From assembly GCA_018401055.1 (NCBI GenBank), contig JAGYLB010000105.1, forward strand, positions 1 to 64,000: DNA of 64,000 nt, in the 5' to 3' direction. Shown here piece after piece: positions 41,252-50,902 of this stretch (position 1 is its first letter; each line of letters opens with the position of its first letter). The position numbers were made by a program, and so were the translations under genes. Source of the DNA: Roseicyclus sp. (lineage in GTDB: Bacteria; Pseudomonadota; Alphaproteobacteria; Rhodobacterales; Rhodobacteraceae). The notes under the pieces were generated by a model, which searched no databases, was not told the DNA's origin, and was given only the letters and a program-made list of their open reading frames with translations.

Positions 41252-43270
41252 ATGACCAATCCGCTGCTCGAGACCTGGGAAACACCCTTCGGCTTGCCGC
41301 CCTTCGACAAGATCGCGGATGACCAGTTTGCGCCCGCGATGGAGACAGCGCTGGCAGAGGGGCGGGTAGCGATTGCCGCCATCGCGGACAACCCCGAGCC
41401 GCCGACCTTCGCCAATACGATCGAGGCGCTCGAACTGGCGGGCGAGACGCTCGACCGGGTGGCGGGCGTTTTCTACAACCTTGCAGGTGCGGAGTCGACG
41501 CCTGCGCGCGAAGCCCTCCAGCGGGAGTTTGCCCCCAAATTCTCGGCCTATTCCTCCGAGATCACCAATAACGCGGCGCTGTTCGCGCGGATCGACGATC
41601 TGTGGCAGCGCCGCGAGGCGCTGGGCCTGAGCGACGAACAGATGCGGGTGCTGCACCTGACCCATCGCAGCTTCACCCGGTCGGGGGCGGCCCTTGAGGG
41701 GTTTGCCCGCGATCGGCTGACCGAGGTCAAGAGCCGTCTGGCCGTTTTGGGCACGCGTTTTTCGCAAAACCTGCTGGCCGATGAGCGGGCTTGGGTCATG
41801 CCGCTCACCGAGGCCGATCTGGAGGGCCTGCCTGATTTCGTCGTGGCGGCGGCCCGCGAGGCGGGGCGCGAAAAGGGGCAGGACGGTCCTGTGGTGACGC
41901 TGTCGCGGTCGTTGATCGTGCCCTTCTTGCAGTTCAGCCCACGCCGCGACCTGCGCGAGATCGCCTACAAGGCTTGGGTCGCGCGCGGCATGAACGGCGG
42001 CGAGACCGACAACCGCGACGTCGCGGCCGAGGTGCTGGCGCTGCGGGCCGAGCGCGCGATGCTTTTGGGATATGACAGTTTCGCGGACTACAAGCTGGAA
42101 ACCGAGATGGCCGGAACGCCGCAGGCGGTGCGCGACCTGCTGATGCAGGTCTGGGAACCGGCGCTGGCACAGGCCGAGGCCGATGCGGTCAAGCTGACGG
42201 CGATGCTGCATTCCGATGGCGTCAACGGAGAGTTGGAGCCTTGGGATTGGCGTTATTATTCCGAAAAGCGGCGGTTGGCCGAGCATGATCTGGATGAGGC
42301 GGAATTGAAGCCGTATTTCCAGCTCGACGCGATGATCGAGGCGGCGTTTGACTGCGCCAACCGCCTGTTCGGGCTGGAGTTCAAGCCCCTCGACGTGGCG
42401 CTCTACCACTCCGATGCCCGCGCGTGGGACGTGACGCGGGGCGGCCAGCATGTGGCGGTTTTCATTGGGGATTACTTCGCACGCGGCTCGAAACGGTCGG
42501 GCGCGTGGTGTTCGGCGATGCGCAGCCAAAGGAAGCTGGGCGGCGACGTGCGGCCCATCGTCGTCAATATCTGCAACTTCGCCAAAGGCGACCCGGCGCT
42601 TCTGTCCTATGACGACGCGCGCACGTTGTTTCACGAATTCGGCCATGCGCTGCACCAGATGCTGTCGGATGTGACCTATGGCTCGATCAGCGGCACAAGT
42701 GTTGCACGCGACTTTGTGGAACTGCCCAGCCAGCTTTACGAGCATTGGCTGGAGGTGCCCGAGGTGCTGGAGAAGCACGCCCGCCATGCGGTAACGGGTC
42801 AGCCGATGCCGCGCGCGCTGCTCGATCGGCTGCTTGCGGCGCAGACCTATGACATGGGGTTCCAGACGGTGGAATATGTCGCCTCGGCGGTGGTGGATCT
42901 GGATTTCCACGCCGGGGACGCGCCCGCCGACCCGATGGAGGCGCAGGCGGTGACGCTGGAGGGTCTGGGGATGCCCCGCGCCATCCGGATGCGGCACGCA
43001 ACGCCGCATTTCGCCCATGTGTTCAGCGGCGACGGCTATTCCAGTGGCTACTACAGCTACATGTGGTCCGAGGTGATGGATGCCGACGCCTTCGCCGCCT
43101 TCGGCGAGGCGGGCGGGCCGTTCGACCCCGAGACGGCGCAAAAGCTGGAGCGGTTCATTCTGTCGACGGGCGGCAGCCGCGAGGCCGATGAGCTTTACAC
43201 CGCGTTCCGGGGACGTATGCCGGGGGTCGAGGCGCTGCTCAAGGGCCGGGGGCTCGACAAGGTCGCCTGA
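41252..43270 (+). CDS. M3 family metallopeptidase (Dcp / oligopeptidase A type)
   Basis: Zinc oligopeptidase of 672 residues degrading short peptides, intact over its full length. The zinc site is FHEFGHALHQM with His461 and His465 as ligands and Glu462 as catalytic base; the third ligand lies in the following DFVELPSQLYEHW block. DYFARGSKRSGAWCSAM and HVFSGDGYSSGYYSYMWSEVMDADAF are further family signatures, close to peptidyl-dipeptidase Dcp; no signal peptide is visible. The ATG at 41252 is preceded by AAAGGAG. Confidence 0.93.
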   Translation: MTNPLLETWETPFGLPPFDKIADDQFAPAMETALAEGRVAIAAIADNPEPPTFANTIEALELAGETLDRVAGVFYNLAGAESTPAREALQREFAPKFSAYSSEITNNAALFARIDDLWQRREALGLSDEQMRVLHLTHRSFTRSGAALEGFARDRLTEVKSRLAVLGTRFSQNLLADERAWVMPLTEADLEGLPDFVVAAAREAGREKGQDGPVVTLSRSLIVPFLQFSPRRDLREIAYKAWVARGMNGGETDNRDVAAEVLALRAERAMLLGYDSFADYKLETEMAGTPQAVRDLLMQVWEPALAQAEADAVKLTAMLHSDGVNGELEPWDWRYYSEKRRLAEHDLDEAELKPYFQLDAMIEAAFDCANRLFGLEFKPLDVALYHSDARAWDVTRGGQHVAVFIGDYFARGSKRSGAWCSAMRSQRKLGGDVRPIVVNICNFAKGDPALLSYDDARTLFHEFGHALHQMLSDVTYGSISGTSVARDFVELPSQLYEHWLEVPEVLEKHARHAVTGQPMPRALLDRLLAAQTYDMGFQTVEYVASAVVDLDFHAGDAPADPMEAQAVTLEGLGMPRAIRMRHATPHFAHVFSGDGYSSGYYSYMWSEVMDADAFAAFGEAGGPFDPETAQKLERFILSTGGSREADELYTAFRGRMPGVEALLKGRGLDKVA

Positions 43271-43443
43271 CGGGCGAGTTTGCGAGCGGGGCGGCACGGT
43301 ACGCCTCTCCCTTTCCGATTGTCTGACGAAACAATTCACCCTTTTTCGTGATTGAAAGAGATTGAACGTTAATTGCCGCAGCGTTGCGATATTGCGACAA
43401 CCTGTTCAGCAGCGTTTCCAGATCAGGAAACATGCAACGGGTT

Positions 43444-43493
43444 CGGATCTCAATTCCGGATCATAACGCAACACGGATCATTTGGATGATCCG
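43444..43493. promoter_or_regulatory. Clustered CGGATCAT repeats upstream of a secreted-protein gene
   Basis: The octamer CGGATCAT occurs at 43457-43464 and 43474-43481 in direct orientation (17 bp apart) and at 43486-43493 inverted, the last two forming an 8-bp-arm palindrome with a TTGG loop. CGGATC at 43444 may be a fourth partial copy. The cluster ends 17 bp before the ATG, so it lies in the promoter or leader of the next gene. Confidence 0.5.
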
Positions 43494-43510
43494 AATGGAA
43501 AGGATCTGTC

Positions 43511-43837
43511 ATGAAAAAACTCGCCTTGGCCCTGGCCGCGACCGCCGCTTTTGCGGCTCCTGCTTTCGCACAATCCAGCAACGATTTCGCGATCATGCAT
43601 TTCAACATGGATGCTGACAACAGTGGCGATATGCGCATGTCGCCGATGACCGCGCCGATGATGGCCAACCTGTCGACCCAGACGACCATCGCGGATGTGC
43701 TGGCGCATTTCAACATGGACGCGGACACCTTCATGGACGCGTCGGGCCAATCCGGTGTGACGATCATCATGAGAAATCCGGCTCATGCTGTCGAAATCTT
43801 CCGCATGTTGGCCGAGGAATCGCGCGAAGACGAGTAA
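43511..43837 (+). CDS. Small secreted protein with repeated HFNMDAD motif
   Basis: A 108-residue protein with a clear signal peptide (MKKLALALAATAAFAAPAFAQ). The mature part contains MHFNMDADNSGDMRMSP and, about 40 residues later, AHFNMDADTFMDASGQ, an internal repeat. The first copy resembles the first half of an EF-hand loop (D-A-D-N-S-G-D), but the acidic residue at position 12 is missing. Met-rich stretches could bind metal. The ribosome-binding site is GGAAAGGA. An excellent terminator follows 33 bp after the stop, so this is a single-gene unit. No family is recognised. Confidence 0.8.
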   Translation: MKKLALALAATAAFAAPAFAQSSNDFAIMHFNMDADNSGDMRMSPMTAPMMANLSTQTTIADVLAHFNMDADTFMDASGQSGVTIIMRNPAHAVEIFRMLAEESREDE

Positions 43838-43870
43838 GATCCAGCGGCCGCAATCAGACGCAAGACCACG

Positions 43871-43899
43871 GGGCCCGCCACAGCGCGGGCCCTTTTTTT
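43871..43899 (+). terminator. Intrinsic terminator after the HFNMDAD protein gene
   Basis: Stem GGGCCCGC / GCGGGCCC with a 6-nt loop, directly followed by seven T (43893-43899). Confidence 0.9.
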
Positions 43900-44035
43900 G
43901 AGGTAATGGTCTGGGTTTGGACCCAAAATTGCGGATTAGCGCGTTGCCGGTCGCAAGGGTGTGGCCCTTGGCCGGGCGATGCCCACATGCGCGGTGCATG
44001 GTGCCCGCCTTGCCGCAGGGTGAGACGACGGGACA

Positions 44036-44069
44036 GAAAATCGCCCCCGCGGCGTTGGCTGCGGGGGCG
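44036..44069 (-). terminator. Intrinsic terminator of msrB
   Basis: Stem CGCCCCCGC / GCGGGGGCG with a 10-nt loop; read on the minus strand it is followed by TTTT. It lies 24 bp beyond the msrB stop. Confidence 0.75.
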
Positions 44070-44093
44070 TGAAAGCCCTGGTTCCGGGGTGTA

Positions 44094-44634
44094 TCAGACG
44101 GTTGGGGTGAAGGTGAGGGCTGTGCCGTTGATGCAATGCAGGATGTCACCTTGCACATTGAGGATGTGGCCAAGGTGACTGCCACAGCGGCGGCAATGCG
44201 CCTCGATCAATATCTGGGGCGCATCGGCCATCTGGTCGGCGCCGCCGCTATTCAGCGGGAATTTCGTCCATTCCCAAAAGGACAGAATTCGGAATGGCAT
44301 GGAAATAGAAGACCCATCCTATATGGCGGATCGTCTTATGCTCCGATTCATAAAGCGGAAGGTCGCAGCCGCGGCAGCTGTATAGCCCAGGCCTTTCCTC
44401 GTTCCAGAGTTCGGAGGAAAAATGCGGCTCGGTTCTGCCTTGGCGCAAAATGCGATATTCCAAATCCGAAAGTCGGGCTCGCCATTCTGTTTCCGTTCGG
44501 GTGATTTCGAAGGTGAAGTCGCCGCTGGCGTGTGCATCGGCCTGCGCCCGGCCGGCCAGCGCCATCGGCGCGATGGTGGTTGTCGCCGCGAGGCTTGCGA
44601 GAAAGTGGCGTCTGTTGTGAGGGGTCGGGGTCAT
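44094..44634 (-). CDS. msrB: Tat-exported peptide-methionine (R)-S-oxide reductase (frame broken)
   Basis: MsrB-type repair enzyme reducing methionine-R-sulfoxide. The N-terminus NRRHFLASLAATTTIAPMALAGRAQA has the twin-arginine and hydrophobic core of a Tat signal, so it is periplasmic. The body has EWRARLSDLEYRILRQGRTE, zinc Cys pairs in YSCRGCDLPLY and HCRRCGSHLGHIL, and the catalytic Cys in LHCINGTAL. The usual GWPSF is replaced by GWVFYF, a variant I believe occurs in other Rhodobacteraceae. One extra base near 44247 breaks the frame between DEIPAE and SGGADQ. About 180 residues. Confidence 0.83.
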
Positions 44635-44806
44635 GGGGTCCTCCTTTTCTGTCAACAGCAAAGCGCGGTTTCTCGATCACCGGCAAATCACGACGGGCTG
44701 AGGTGCCGGGCTTGTGTAGCGCCCGTGACCGGTTCGCGAGGGACACAGCGGTTGCGCAGACCGGCTGCGATCTGCGGGCGGGTCCCGGTCCGAGGGGGCG
44801 ATGATC

Positions 44807-45941
44807 CTATCGGGCGATGAGGCGTGCGGTCAGCGGAAAGGCCAGCATCAGGAGCGCCAGCGACCCGAAGGCCAAGGCAAGGCTGCTCGCCTCCGCCGCG
44901 AAGCCCACCAGCGCGGGGCCCAGCAAGATGCCCGCGTAGCCGGTGGTGGTGACGGCGGCGACCGCCAGCCCCGGCGCCATGTTCGGGCTGGCGGGCCGCA
45001 AGACTGAAGACGACCGGCACCAGATTGGCGCAGCCCAGCCCGATCAGCACGAACCCCAAGAGCGCCACGGCGACCATGCCCGGCACCAGCGTCATGCCAA
45101 TGCCCGCGATGGCGGTCAGGCCACCCGCGATCAGCACCGCACGCTGTCCCAGCGCTGCGACGATCCTGTCGCCGGTCAGCCGCGCCACCGTCATCGCCAC
45201 CGAGAAGAGCATGTAGCCGATGCCTGCCGTCGTCGGCTCCAACAAGTCTTGGGCCACGATCAGCAGCGCCCCCAATCCAGCACCGCGCCTTCGACGAGAA
45301 AACAGATTGCCGCCAGCACCGCCAGCAGCAGGACCGTGCCGCGCGGCAGGGCCAGTTTGGGCGGGGGCCCCGCCGCTTGCGCGCAGAAAGCGTGGGGTGG
45401 CGATACCCATCATGACCAGTGCGGCGGCGCTGCCCATTCCGGCCGCCATCAGCGGTGAGGCGCCCGCCCAGAGCAGCGCGGTGACACCGCCCGCGCCCAG
45501 GATGCCGCCCACGCTCCACATCGCATGAAAGCCCGACATCATCGGGCGCTGCGCCCGGGTCTCGACCTCGGCGGCATGGACGTTCATCGCCACGTCGATG
45601 GTGCCGAGTGCCGCCCCGAAAACGGCCAGCGCAAGACCGAGCACCCAGACAGAGGGTGCCAGCACAAGCATCGGCAACAGCAAGACAAGGCCATAGCCCC
45701 CCAACAGGATCATCGGCCGCGCGCCTGCGCGCGCGCTGATGTACCCCGTCACCGGCATCGCCACGATGGACCCCAGCCCGAGGCACAGGAGCAACAGGCC
45801 AAAGGTACCCTCGCCCGCGCCGACCTGATCCTTGGCAAAAGGGATCAGCGGCGCCCAGCAAGCCATGACGAAGCCCGCTGCGAGAAAGGCGAGGCGCGTG
45901 GCAAGGGCTGCCGCCGGAAGGGTGCGCGCCGTGGTGATCAT
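44807..45941 (-). CDS. MFS transporter (frame broken)
   Basis: Major facilitator superfamily protein of about 380 residues with 12 hydrophobic segments. The N-terminus ATRLAFLAAGFVMACWAPLIPFAKDQVGAGEGTFGLLLL followed by GSIVAMPVTGYISARAGARP (the MFS loop 2-3 region) resembles the YbjJ-like group; GTIDVAMNVHAAEVE with HAMWSVGG is also characteristic. The substrate is unknown. Frames change near 45360, 45285 and 45000; the conserved end (ARLIAR) stops at 44807. It faces away from the SH3-protein gene on the same strand. Confidence 0.85.
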
Positions 45942-45987
45942 GTCGGAACTGCCAGACGAAAGGGGTGGGGGTGCGCCCCGCGCGGTG

Positions 45988-46653
45988 TCAGTCGAAACTC
46001 TCGCCGGGGTCAACCCCCCACAGCCCGCGCGCCTCGACCCAGCCGCGAAAGCCGCCAACTTCCATTTCGCACCAATCGCCATGGCATTCCCGCAGGGTGC
46101 CGATGACACCCTGTTCGGCCTCCGCGCGCACCATCGAGGCGCGGTCGGGCCGTTGATACAGCGTCAGGCGCTCGGCCTCGACGATGGCGGTGCGTTCGCC
46201 GGACAAAAGCGTGTAATGGACCCAGCCGCCCGCACCGTCCCGGTCGATGACCCGGCGCCAATGACCGTGTTCGGCCACCACCATCACCGGCATGTTGCGA
46301 CGCTGGAACACCCAGTCGATCCGGTGGCTGCGCGACGGGCCGCGCCGCGCGTTTGCCTCGGCCGCCTTGATCGAGACATAGCGCGGGATCGGAAAGCCTG
46401 TCACCGCGCCGACGGCCGGATCGCGCGCGGGGGCGGCGGCGATGTCCGCAGCCGGTTGGGCGTCGTCGGGCACGGCGGCGGTTGCCGGGGCGGGTGGCGC
46501 TGCCGGTGTCGCGGCGGTGGTGGTTTGCAGGGCTGCCAGCGTCAGCGGCCGGGGCACCGGATCTGTTTGGGGTCGGTCCTGCGCCTGCGCGACACTCACC
46601 AGGCCAACACATATGCAGGCCACCAGAAGGCCGCGCCAAACTGCTTTTTGCAT
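45988..46653 (-). CDS. SH3 domain-containing secreted protein
   Basis: A 221-residue exported protein with signal peptide AVWRGLLVACICVGLVSVAQAQ, an Ala/Pro-rich linker of about 50 residues, and a C-terminal tandem bacterial SH3 region: PRYVSIKAAEANARRGPSRSHRIDWVF, PVMVVAEHGHWRRVID and GDWCEMEVGGFRGWVEARGLWG. Such domains bind cell-wall peptides. Intact. It is divergent from the 2-hydroxyacid dehydrogenase gene, the usual arrangement in the group. Confidence 0.85.
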   Translation of the reverse strand: MQKAVWRGLLVACICVGLVSVAQAQDRPQTDPVPRPLTLAALQTTTAATPAAPPAPATAAVPDDAQPAADIAAAPARDPAVGAVTGFPIPRYVSIKAAEANARRGPSRSHRIDWVFQRRNMPVMVVAEHGHWRRVIDRDGAGGWVHYTLLSGERTAIVEAERLTLYQRPDRASMVRAEAEQGVIGTLRECHGDWCEMEVGGFRGWVEARGLWGVDPGESFD

Positions 46654-46808
46654 CCCGCTCGTCTCGTCCTTGTCCGCCCCTTGTGCTTTGGGGCGCGTTG
46701 TTTTTCTGTCTGCCGTCCGGGTCTGCGGCGGCCCTGCCGCTTGCGCCCCCGGTTCGGATCGGAGAGTGTCACGACAGGCGCCTGAATGCCAGAAAAGGGA
46801 AGGGTCCG

Positions 46809-47795
46809 ATGCCAGCTCAGCGGTTGAGTGTTGTCCTGACGCGACGGTTGCCCGAGATCGTCGAGACGCGGATGACCGAATTGTTCGACGTCCAACTGCG
46901 CGAGGACGACACGCCGATGTCGCGCTCGGACCTTGTCGCGGCCATGGCGCAGGCCGATGTCATTGTTCCTTGCATCACCGACCGGATCGACGGCGGCATG
47001 CTGGGGCAGGCGGGCGACCGGCTGAAACTGATCGCCAATTACGGCGCGGGCGTCGATCACATCGACGTGGCGACGGCGCGCCAGCGCGGCATCTTGGTGT
47101 CGAACACGCCCGGCGTGATGACCGATGACACCGCCGACATGGCGCTGGCGCTGATCTTGGCCGTCCTGCGCCGCCTGCCCGAAGGCATGGCGGCAATGCA
47201 GGCGGGCAATTGGGATGGTTGGGCGCCGACCGCCTTCATGGGCGGGCGCGTGGCGGGCAAGCGGCTGGGCATCCTTGGCATGGGCCGGATCGGGCAGGCA
47301 GTGGCGCGGCGCGCGACGGCCTTTGGCATGCAGGTGCATTACCACAATCGCCGCCGGGTCCATGCCGATATCGAAACGGCGCTCGAGGCGACCTATTGGG
47401 ACAGCTTGGACCAGATGATCAGCCGGATGGATGTGATTTCCGTCAACTGCCCGCACACGCCCTCTACCTTTCACCTGATGAACGCGCGGCGGCTGAAGCT
47501 GATGAAACCGCAAGCCGTGATCGTGAACACCTCGCGCGGCGAGGTGATCGACGAGAACGCGCTCACCCGCATGCTGCGCGCGGGCGAGATCGCGGGCGCG
47601 GGCCTCGACGTGTTCGAAAAGGGCCGCGAGGTGAACCCCCGCCTGCGCGAATTGCCCAACGTCGTGTTGCTTCCGCACATGGGATCGGCCACGCGAGAGG
47701 GGCGGATCGAGATGGGCGAGAAGGTGATCATCAACATCAAGACCTTCGCCGATGGGCACCGGCCGCCGGATCTGGTTGTGCCGAGTATGTTGTGA
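46809..47795 (+). CDS. D-2-hydroxyacid dehydrogenase (glyoxylate/hydroxypyruvate reductase type)
   Basis: NAD(P)-dependent D-2-hydroxyacid dehydrogenase of 328 residues, intact. Blocks: the substrate-binding IANYGAGVDHIDVATARQRGI, the Rossmann GILGMGRIGQAVARRATAFGM near residue 155, the catalytic Arg region VIVNTSRGEVIDENAL, the Glu of the relay near GREVNP, and the catalytic His in VLLPHMGSAT. A glyoxylate or hydroxypyruvate reductase role fits best, but the exact substrate cannot be told. The ATG at 46809 follows GGGAAGGG. Confidence 0.9.
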   Translation: MPAQRLSVVLTRRLPEIVETRMTELFDVQLREDDTPMSRSDLVAAMAQADVIVPCITDRIDGGMLGQAGDRLKLIANYGAGVDHIDVATARQRGILVSNTPGVMTDDTADMALALILAVLRRLPEGMAAMQAGNWDGWAPTAFMGGRVAGKRLGILGMGRIGQAVARRATAFGMQVHYHNRRRVHADIETALEATYWDSLDQMISRMDVISVNCPHTPSTFHLMNARRLKLMKPQAVIVNTSRGEVIDENALTRMLRAGEIAGAGLDVFEKGREVNPRLRELPNVVLLPHMGSATREGRIEMGEKVIINIKTFADGHRPPDLVVPSML

Positions 47796-47827
47796 GGGGG
47801 TGGCGGACGGATCAGACGAACACTCGG

Positions 47828-48391
47828 TCAGATCCCTGCGAGCCAATCGCGCGCCAAAATGATGTCCTCATCTTGTGTCGCCCAACCATGCCCGCACTCA
47901 AGGACGTGTAGCGCAACTGTGGCACCAGCCGCTTCAAGCTGTGCGGCAAGAATGGTCGCGTCTGCTGGTCGCCGCCGCTCGTCGTGTTTGCCAGCCAAGA
48001 TCAGTGTCGGCTTTCCCTTGAGATCGGGAAAACGAAAATCTGGAGAGAGCGGCTCCGGACGCATCAAAATGATGCCAGCAAACAGGTCAGGCCTCGCGGA
48101 GAGCAAAGCTTCCGCATACACTGCTCCGCTAGAAAACCCGGCAATGACAACCCTTTCGGAAGCGGTTGGCAAAGGGTTCAGTTCATCCGACAACCACTTG
48201 CTCGCCAGCGCTACAACTTCGGCGTTTGGTATGGTGCGGTCGGCACGGCGTTTGAAAAAGGTATACCCGTCACCTTCCCGAAAGGTGCCCCTTGGTGCGA
48301 TCACTCGGGCCTGAGGGGCAATCCTGATTGAGAACTCCGCCAAATCTGTTTCGTCTCGTGAAGAGCCGTGCAGCGTGAGAAGCGTCAACAT
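47828..48391 (-). CDS. Alpha/beta hydrolase (carboxylesterase/phospholipase type)
   Basis: Protein of 187 residues with an alpha/beta-hydrolase fold: the oxyanion region LLTLHGSSRDETDLAEF, the nucleophile elbow VIAGFSSGAVYAEALL (Ser in GFSSG), the acid AGKHDERRRPAD and the His in LECGHGWATQDE. It resembles the YpfH/carboxylesterase group acting on small esters. Base composition is lower in GC than the neighbours, so recent acquisition is possible. I chose the ATG at 48391; a TTG six bases upstream is also open. Confidence 0.85.
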   Translation of the reverse strand: MLTLLTLHGSSRDETDLAEFSIRIAPQARVIAPRGTFREGDGYTFFKRRADRTIPNAEVVALASKWLSDELNPLPTASERVVIAGFSSGAVYAEALLSARPDLFAGIILMRPEPLSPDFRFPDLKGKPTLILAGKHDERRRPADATILAAQLEAAGATVALHVLECGHGWATQDEDIILARDWLAGI

Positions 48392-48535
48392 GGTCAAGGA
48401 TCCTATTGGGCCGCAGCATACTCATTCCATGAGCGTATCACAGCTCCAATGATCGCCCTGGAAACCAAACCCTCCGAGCGGCTTTGCTTGTCGCCCCCTT
48501 GCCCCCACCCCACCGCCCATGCCACCCCTCTCCCC

Positions 48536-49617
48536 ATGACCCATGACTTCTTCATCATCGGCGGCGGCATTGGGGCCTCTCTGCTGGCGCCCGCCTCGCA
48601 GACCTCGGCACCGTCTTGCTGCTCGAGGCTGAACCCGCGCTCGCCTATCACGCCTCGGGCCGGTCCGCCGCGCTTTACGAGGCGCAATATGGCAACCCCG
48701 CCACCGTGGCCCTCAACCTTGCCTCGCGCGCCGATCACGACACGCTCGACGGTGGTGTCCTCAGCCCGCGCGGCCTGATGCTGCTGGCAGGACCCGGCGA
48801 GGAGGAGGTCTTTGCTCATGACGCGGCCCAGATGGGCCTCGAGGTCATCTGCGCGGAGGAAGCGGTGGCCCTGGTGCCTGCGTTGAACCCCGACGCCATC
48901 GTGGGCGCGGCGGTGCATGAAGATGCCTGGGACATCGACACCGACCGGCTGATCCAGCATTTCGCCCGCACCATCAGGGCGAAAGGTGGCACCGTGCAGA
49001 CCAATGCTACCGTCACCGGCATCGACAAGATCCCGGGCGGCTGGCGCGTCCGGACCGCTGGGGGTGAACATACCGCCCGCCTGCTGGTGAATGCCGCGGG
49101 CGCTTGGGCCGATGGCATCGCCGCCATGGCCGGGATCGCGCCCATCGGCATCACGCCCTACCGCCGGTCGGTCGCGCGCGTGCCTGCGCCGGGGGGCATG
49201 GACGTGTCACGCTGGCCCATGCTGCTTGGCGCGGGCGAGACCTGGTATGCCAAGCCCGACGCGGGTCAGATGATCGTCTCCCCCGCCGAGGAAGACCCCG
49301 TGCCCGCGCCGCACGACGCCTGGCCCGAAGACCTGATGCTGGCCGAGGGGATCGCGCGTTATCAGGCCTTCGTCACCGACGAGGTCACGCGGCTGACATC
49401 CTCCTGGGCCGGGCTGCGCAGTTTTTCGCCCGACCGCGCGCTCGTGCTTGGGCCCGACCCTCTCGACCCGAGTTTTGTCTGGGTCGCGGGGCAGGGTGGC
49501 TACGGCTTCCAGACCGCGCCTGCTGCCTCAAGGCTGGTGGCCGACCTGCTGGCCGGGCGCGCGCCGCAGCTGGACACCGACATCGTGCAAGCGCTCTCGC
49601 CTGCGCGGTTTCGCTGA
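48536..49617 (+). CDS. FAD-dependent oxidoreductase (DAO family), frame broken
   Basis: D-amino-acid-oxidase-like flavoprotein of about 360 residues. The N-terminal FAD-binding segment FFIIGGGIGASLLA is in one frame, then near 48592 the frame changes and LGTVLLLEAEPALAYHASGRSAALYE continues, with the conserved HASGRSA loop. LLVNAAGAWADGIAAMAGI and the C-terminal VWVAGQGGYGFQTAPAASRLVADLL (FAD second site) are typical. The substrate is likely an amino acid or 2-hydroxy acid, unknown. The ATG at 48536 fits the family start. Confidence 0.83.
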
Positions 49618-49695
49618 GGTCGGGGAAACCCGAGGTTTCGCATGCCGCACGCGCCCTCTAGACTGTTCCCATCCGTGACCACCAAGGAAAACGCC

Positions 49696-50161
49696 ATGAC
49701 CTTTCCCCGCGCCCTCAGCCTTGCCACAGCCCTTTTGCGTGACCGCCCTGCCTGCCGTCGCGCAGTCGCAGCTTGACCGGATGCAGGCCGTGTCCGAACG
49801 GGCCAATGCCCTGATGAACGAGGCGATGATCATCGAGCTCCCCGCACTTGCGGGCAACATGCCCGATCCTGCCTGGGATGACCCGATGCGCACGGCCTAT
49901 GCCTGCATCCTTGACGGCTATGTCGCCGCCAGCAGCACGGGAGCGGTCGACACCATGCTCGATGACATGGAGGCGCTTTTGGAAAACGCCACCGCTGACT
50001 CGATCCTGAATGGCGACATGGCCGAGGATGCGATGTTGCCTGAAGGCGTCGACGAGGCGCAGGCGCAGGCGATCTTGATGAACTGCGGGCTGATGGAACT
50101 GATGATGGCGCGCATGGCTGCAAGCGGGGCGATGGGTGTGATGATGCAGCAATCGCAGTGA
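49696..50161 (+). CDS. Secreted hypothetical protein (frame broken)
   Basis: About 154 residues. The signal peptide MTFPRALSLATALL changes frame near 49734 and continues as VTALPAVAQSQ. The mature protein is Met- and Asp/Glu-rich and mostly helical (QAVSERANALMNEAMIIELPALAG, then DTMLDDMEALLENAT and MMARMAASGAMGVMM) with two Cys (AYACILDGY, LMNCGLM). No family is recognised. The stop overlaps the GTG start of the DUF938 gene (GTGA), so they are translated together. Confidence 0.68.
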
Positions 50162-50816
50162 TCCGGCGGCTTGACCTGCCGGACGGGGGCGGCGCGGCCT
50201 TGGGCGATGCCCGGCTCTCGGCGCCCTCGGCCCTGCGCAACCGCGACCTGATCGCGGCGGAACTGGTGCGGGCTGGCCCCCGCGCGGGGCCGCGCGCTTG
50301 AAATCGCCTCGGGCACGGGCGAGCATGTGGTGCGGTTCGCCGCCGCCATGCCGGGGCTGGTTTGGCAGCCGACCGATCCCGATGCTGCGCGCCGCGCCTC
50401 CATCTCCGCATGGGTCGCCGACGCAGGCCTGCCCAACGTGCTGGCCCCCTGCCGCTAGATGCCACGCGGCTGGCTGGTCAGCCGATCACGGCCCTGCCGA
50501 TGTGATCGTGCTGGTCAACCTCTTGCACCTCATTTCCACGCCCGAGGCTGCGACGGTTCTGACCGAAGTGGCTGCGGCCCTCGCTCCGGGTGGGATCTTT
50601 GCGCTCTATGGCCCTTTCTTGCGCGATGGCACGGCGACCAGCGAAGGTGACGCCGTCTTTGACGCCAGCCTGCGCGCGCAAGACCCCGCCATCGGCTACA
50701 AGGATGTGATCTGGACCTGCGCGCATCTGGTCGCGGCGGGTCTGTCCCACGTCGAGACCGTGGCGATGCCCGCCAACAACCTGCTCTTGATATTCGAGCG
50801 AAGGGCCGCAACGTAA
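50158..50816 (+). CDS. DUF938 methyltransferase-like protein (frame broken)
   Basis: DUF938 family, a class I SAM-fold protein of about 218 residues. The N-terminus ends in LSAPSALRNRDLIAAELVRAGPRAG, then after a break near 50292 RALEIASGTGEHVVRFAAAMP (SAM motif I) and WQPTDPD; after further breaks near 50448 and 50478, VIVLVNLLHLISTPEAATVLTEVAAALAPGGIFALYGPF and the end NNLLLIFER. Its substrate is unknown. The start is GTG at 50158, overlapping the previous stop. Confidence 0.8.
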
Positions 50817-50902
50817 CATCCCGAAAATCGTCGCTTTTCGGGCGACGTCCGCCTATGGTTGCCGTCGGCCGGGCAGGGATAAAGCCCGGAGGGGAGATCT
50901 TG

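Noticed and set aside
17525..43937. TTTGGACCCAA(A/G)ATTGCG near 17527 and again near 43915
   Set aside because: A match of about 16 of 18 bases between two places is expected by chance in 64 kb, and the second copy lies between two convergent genes.
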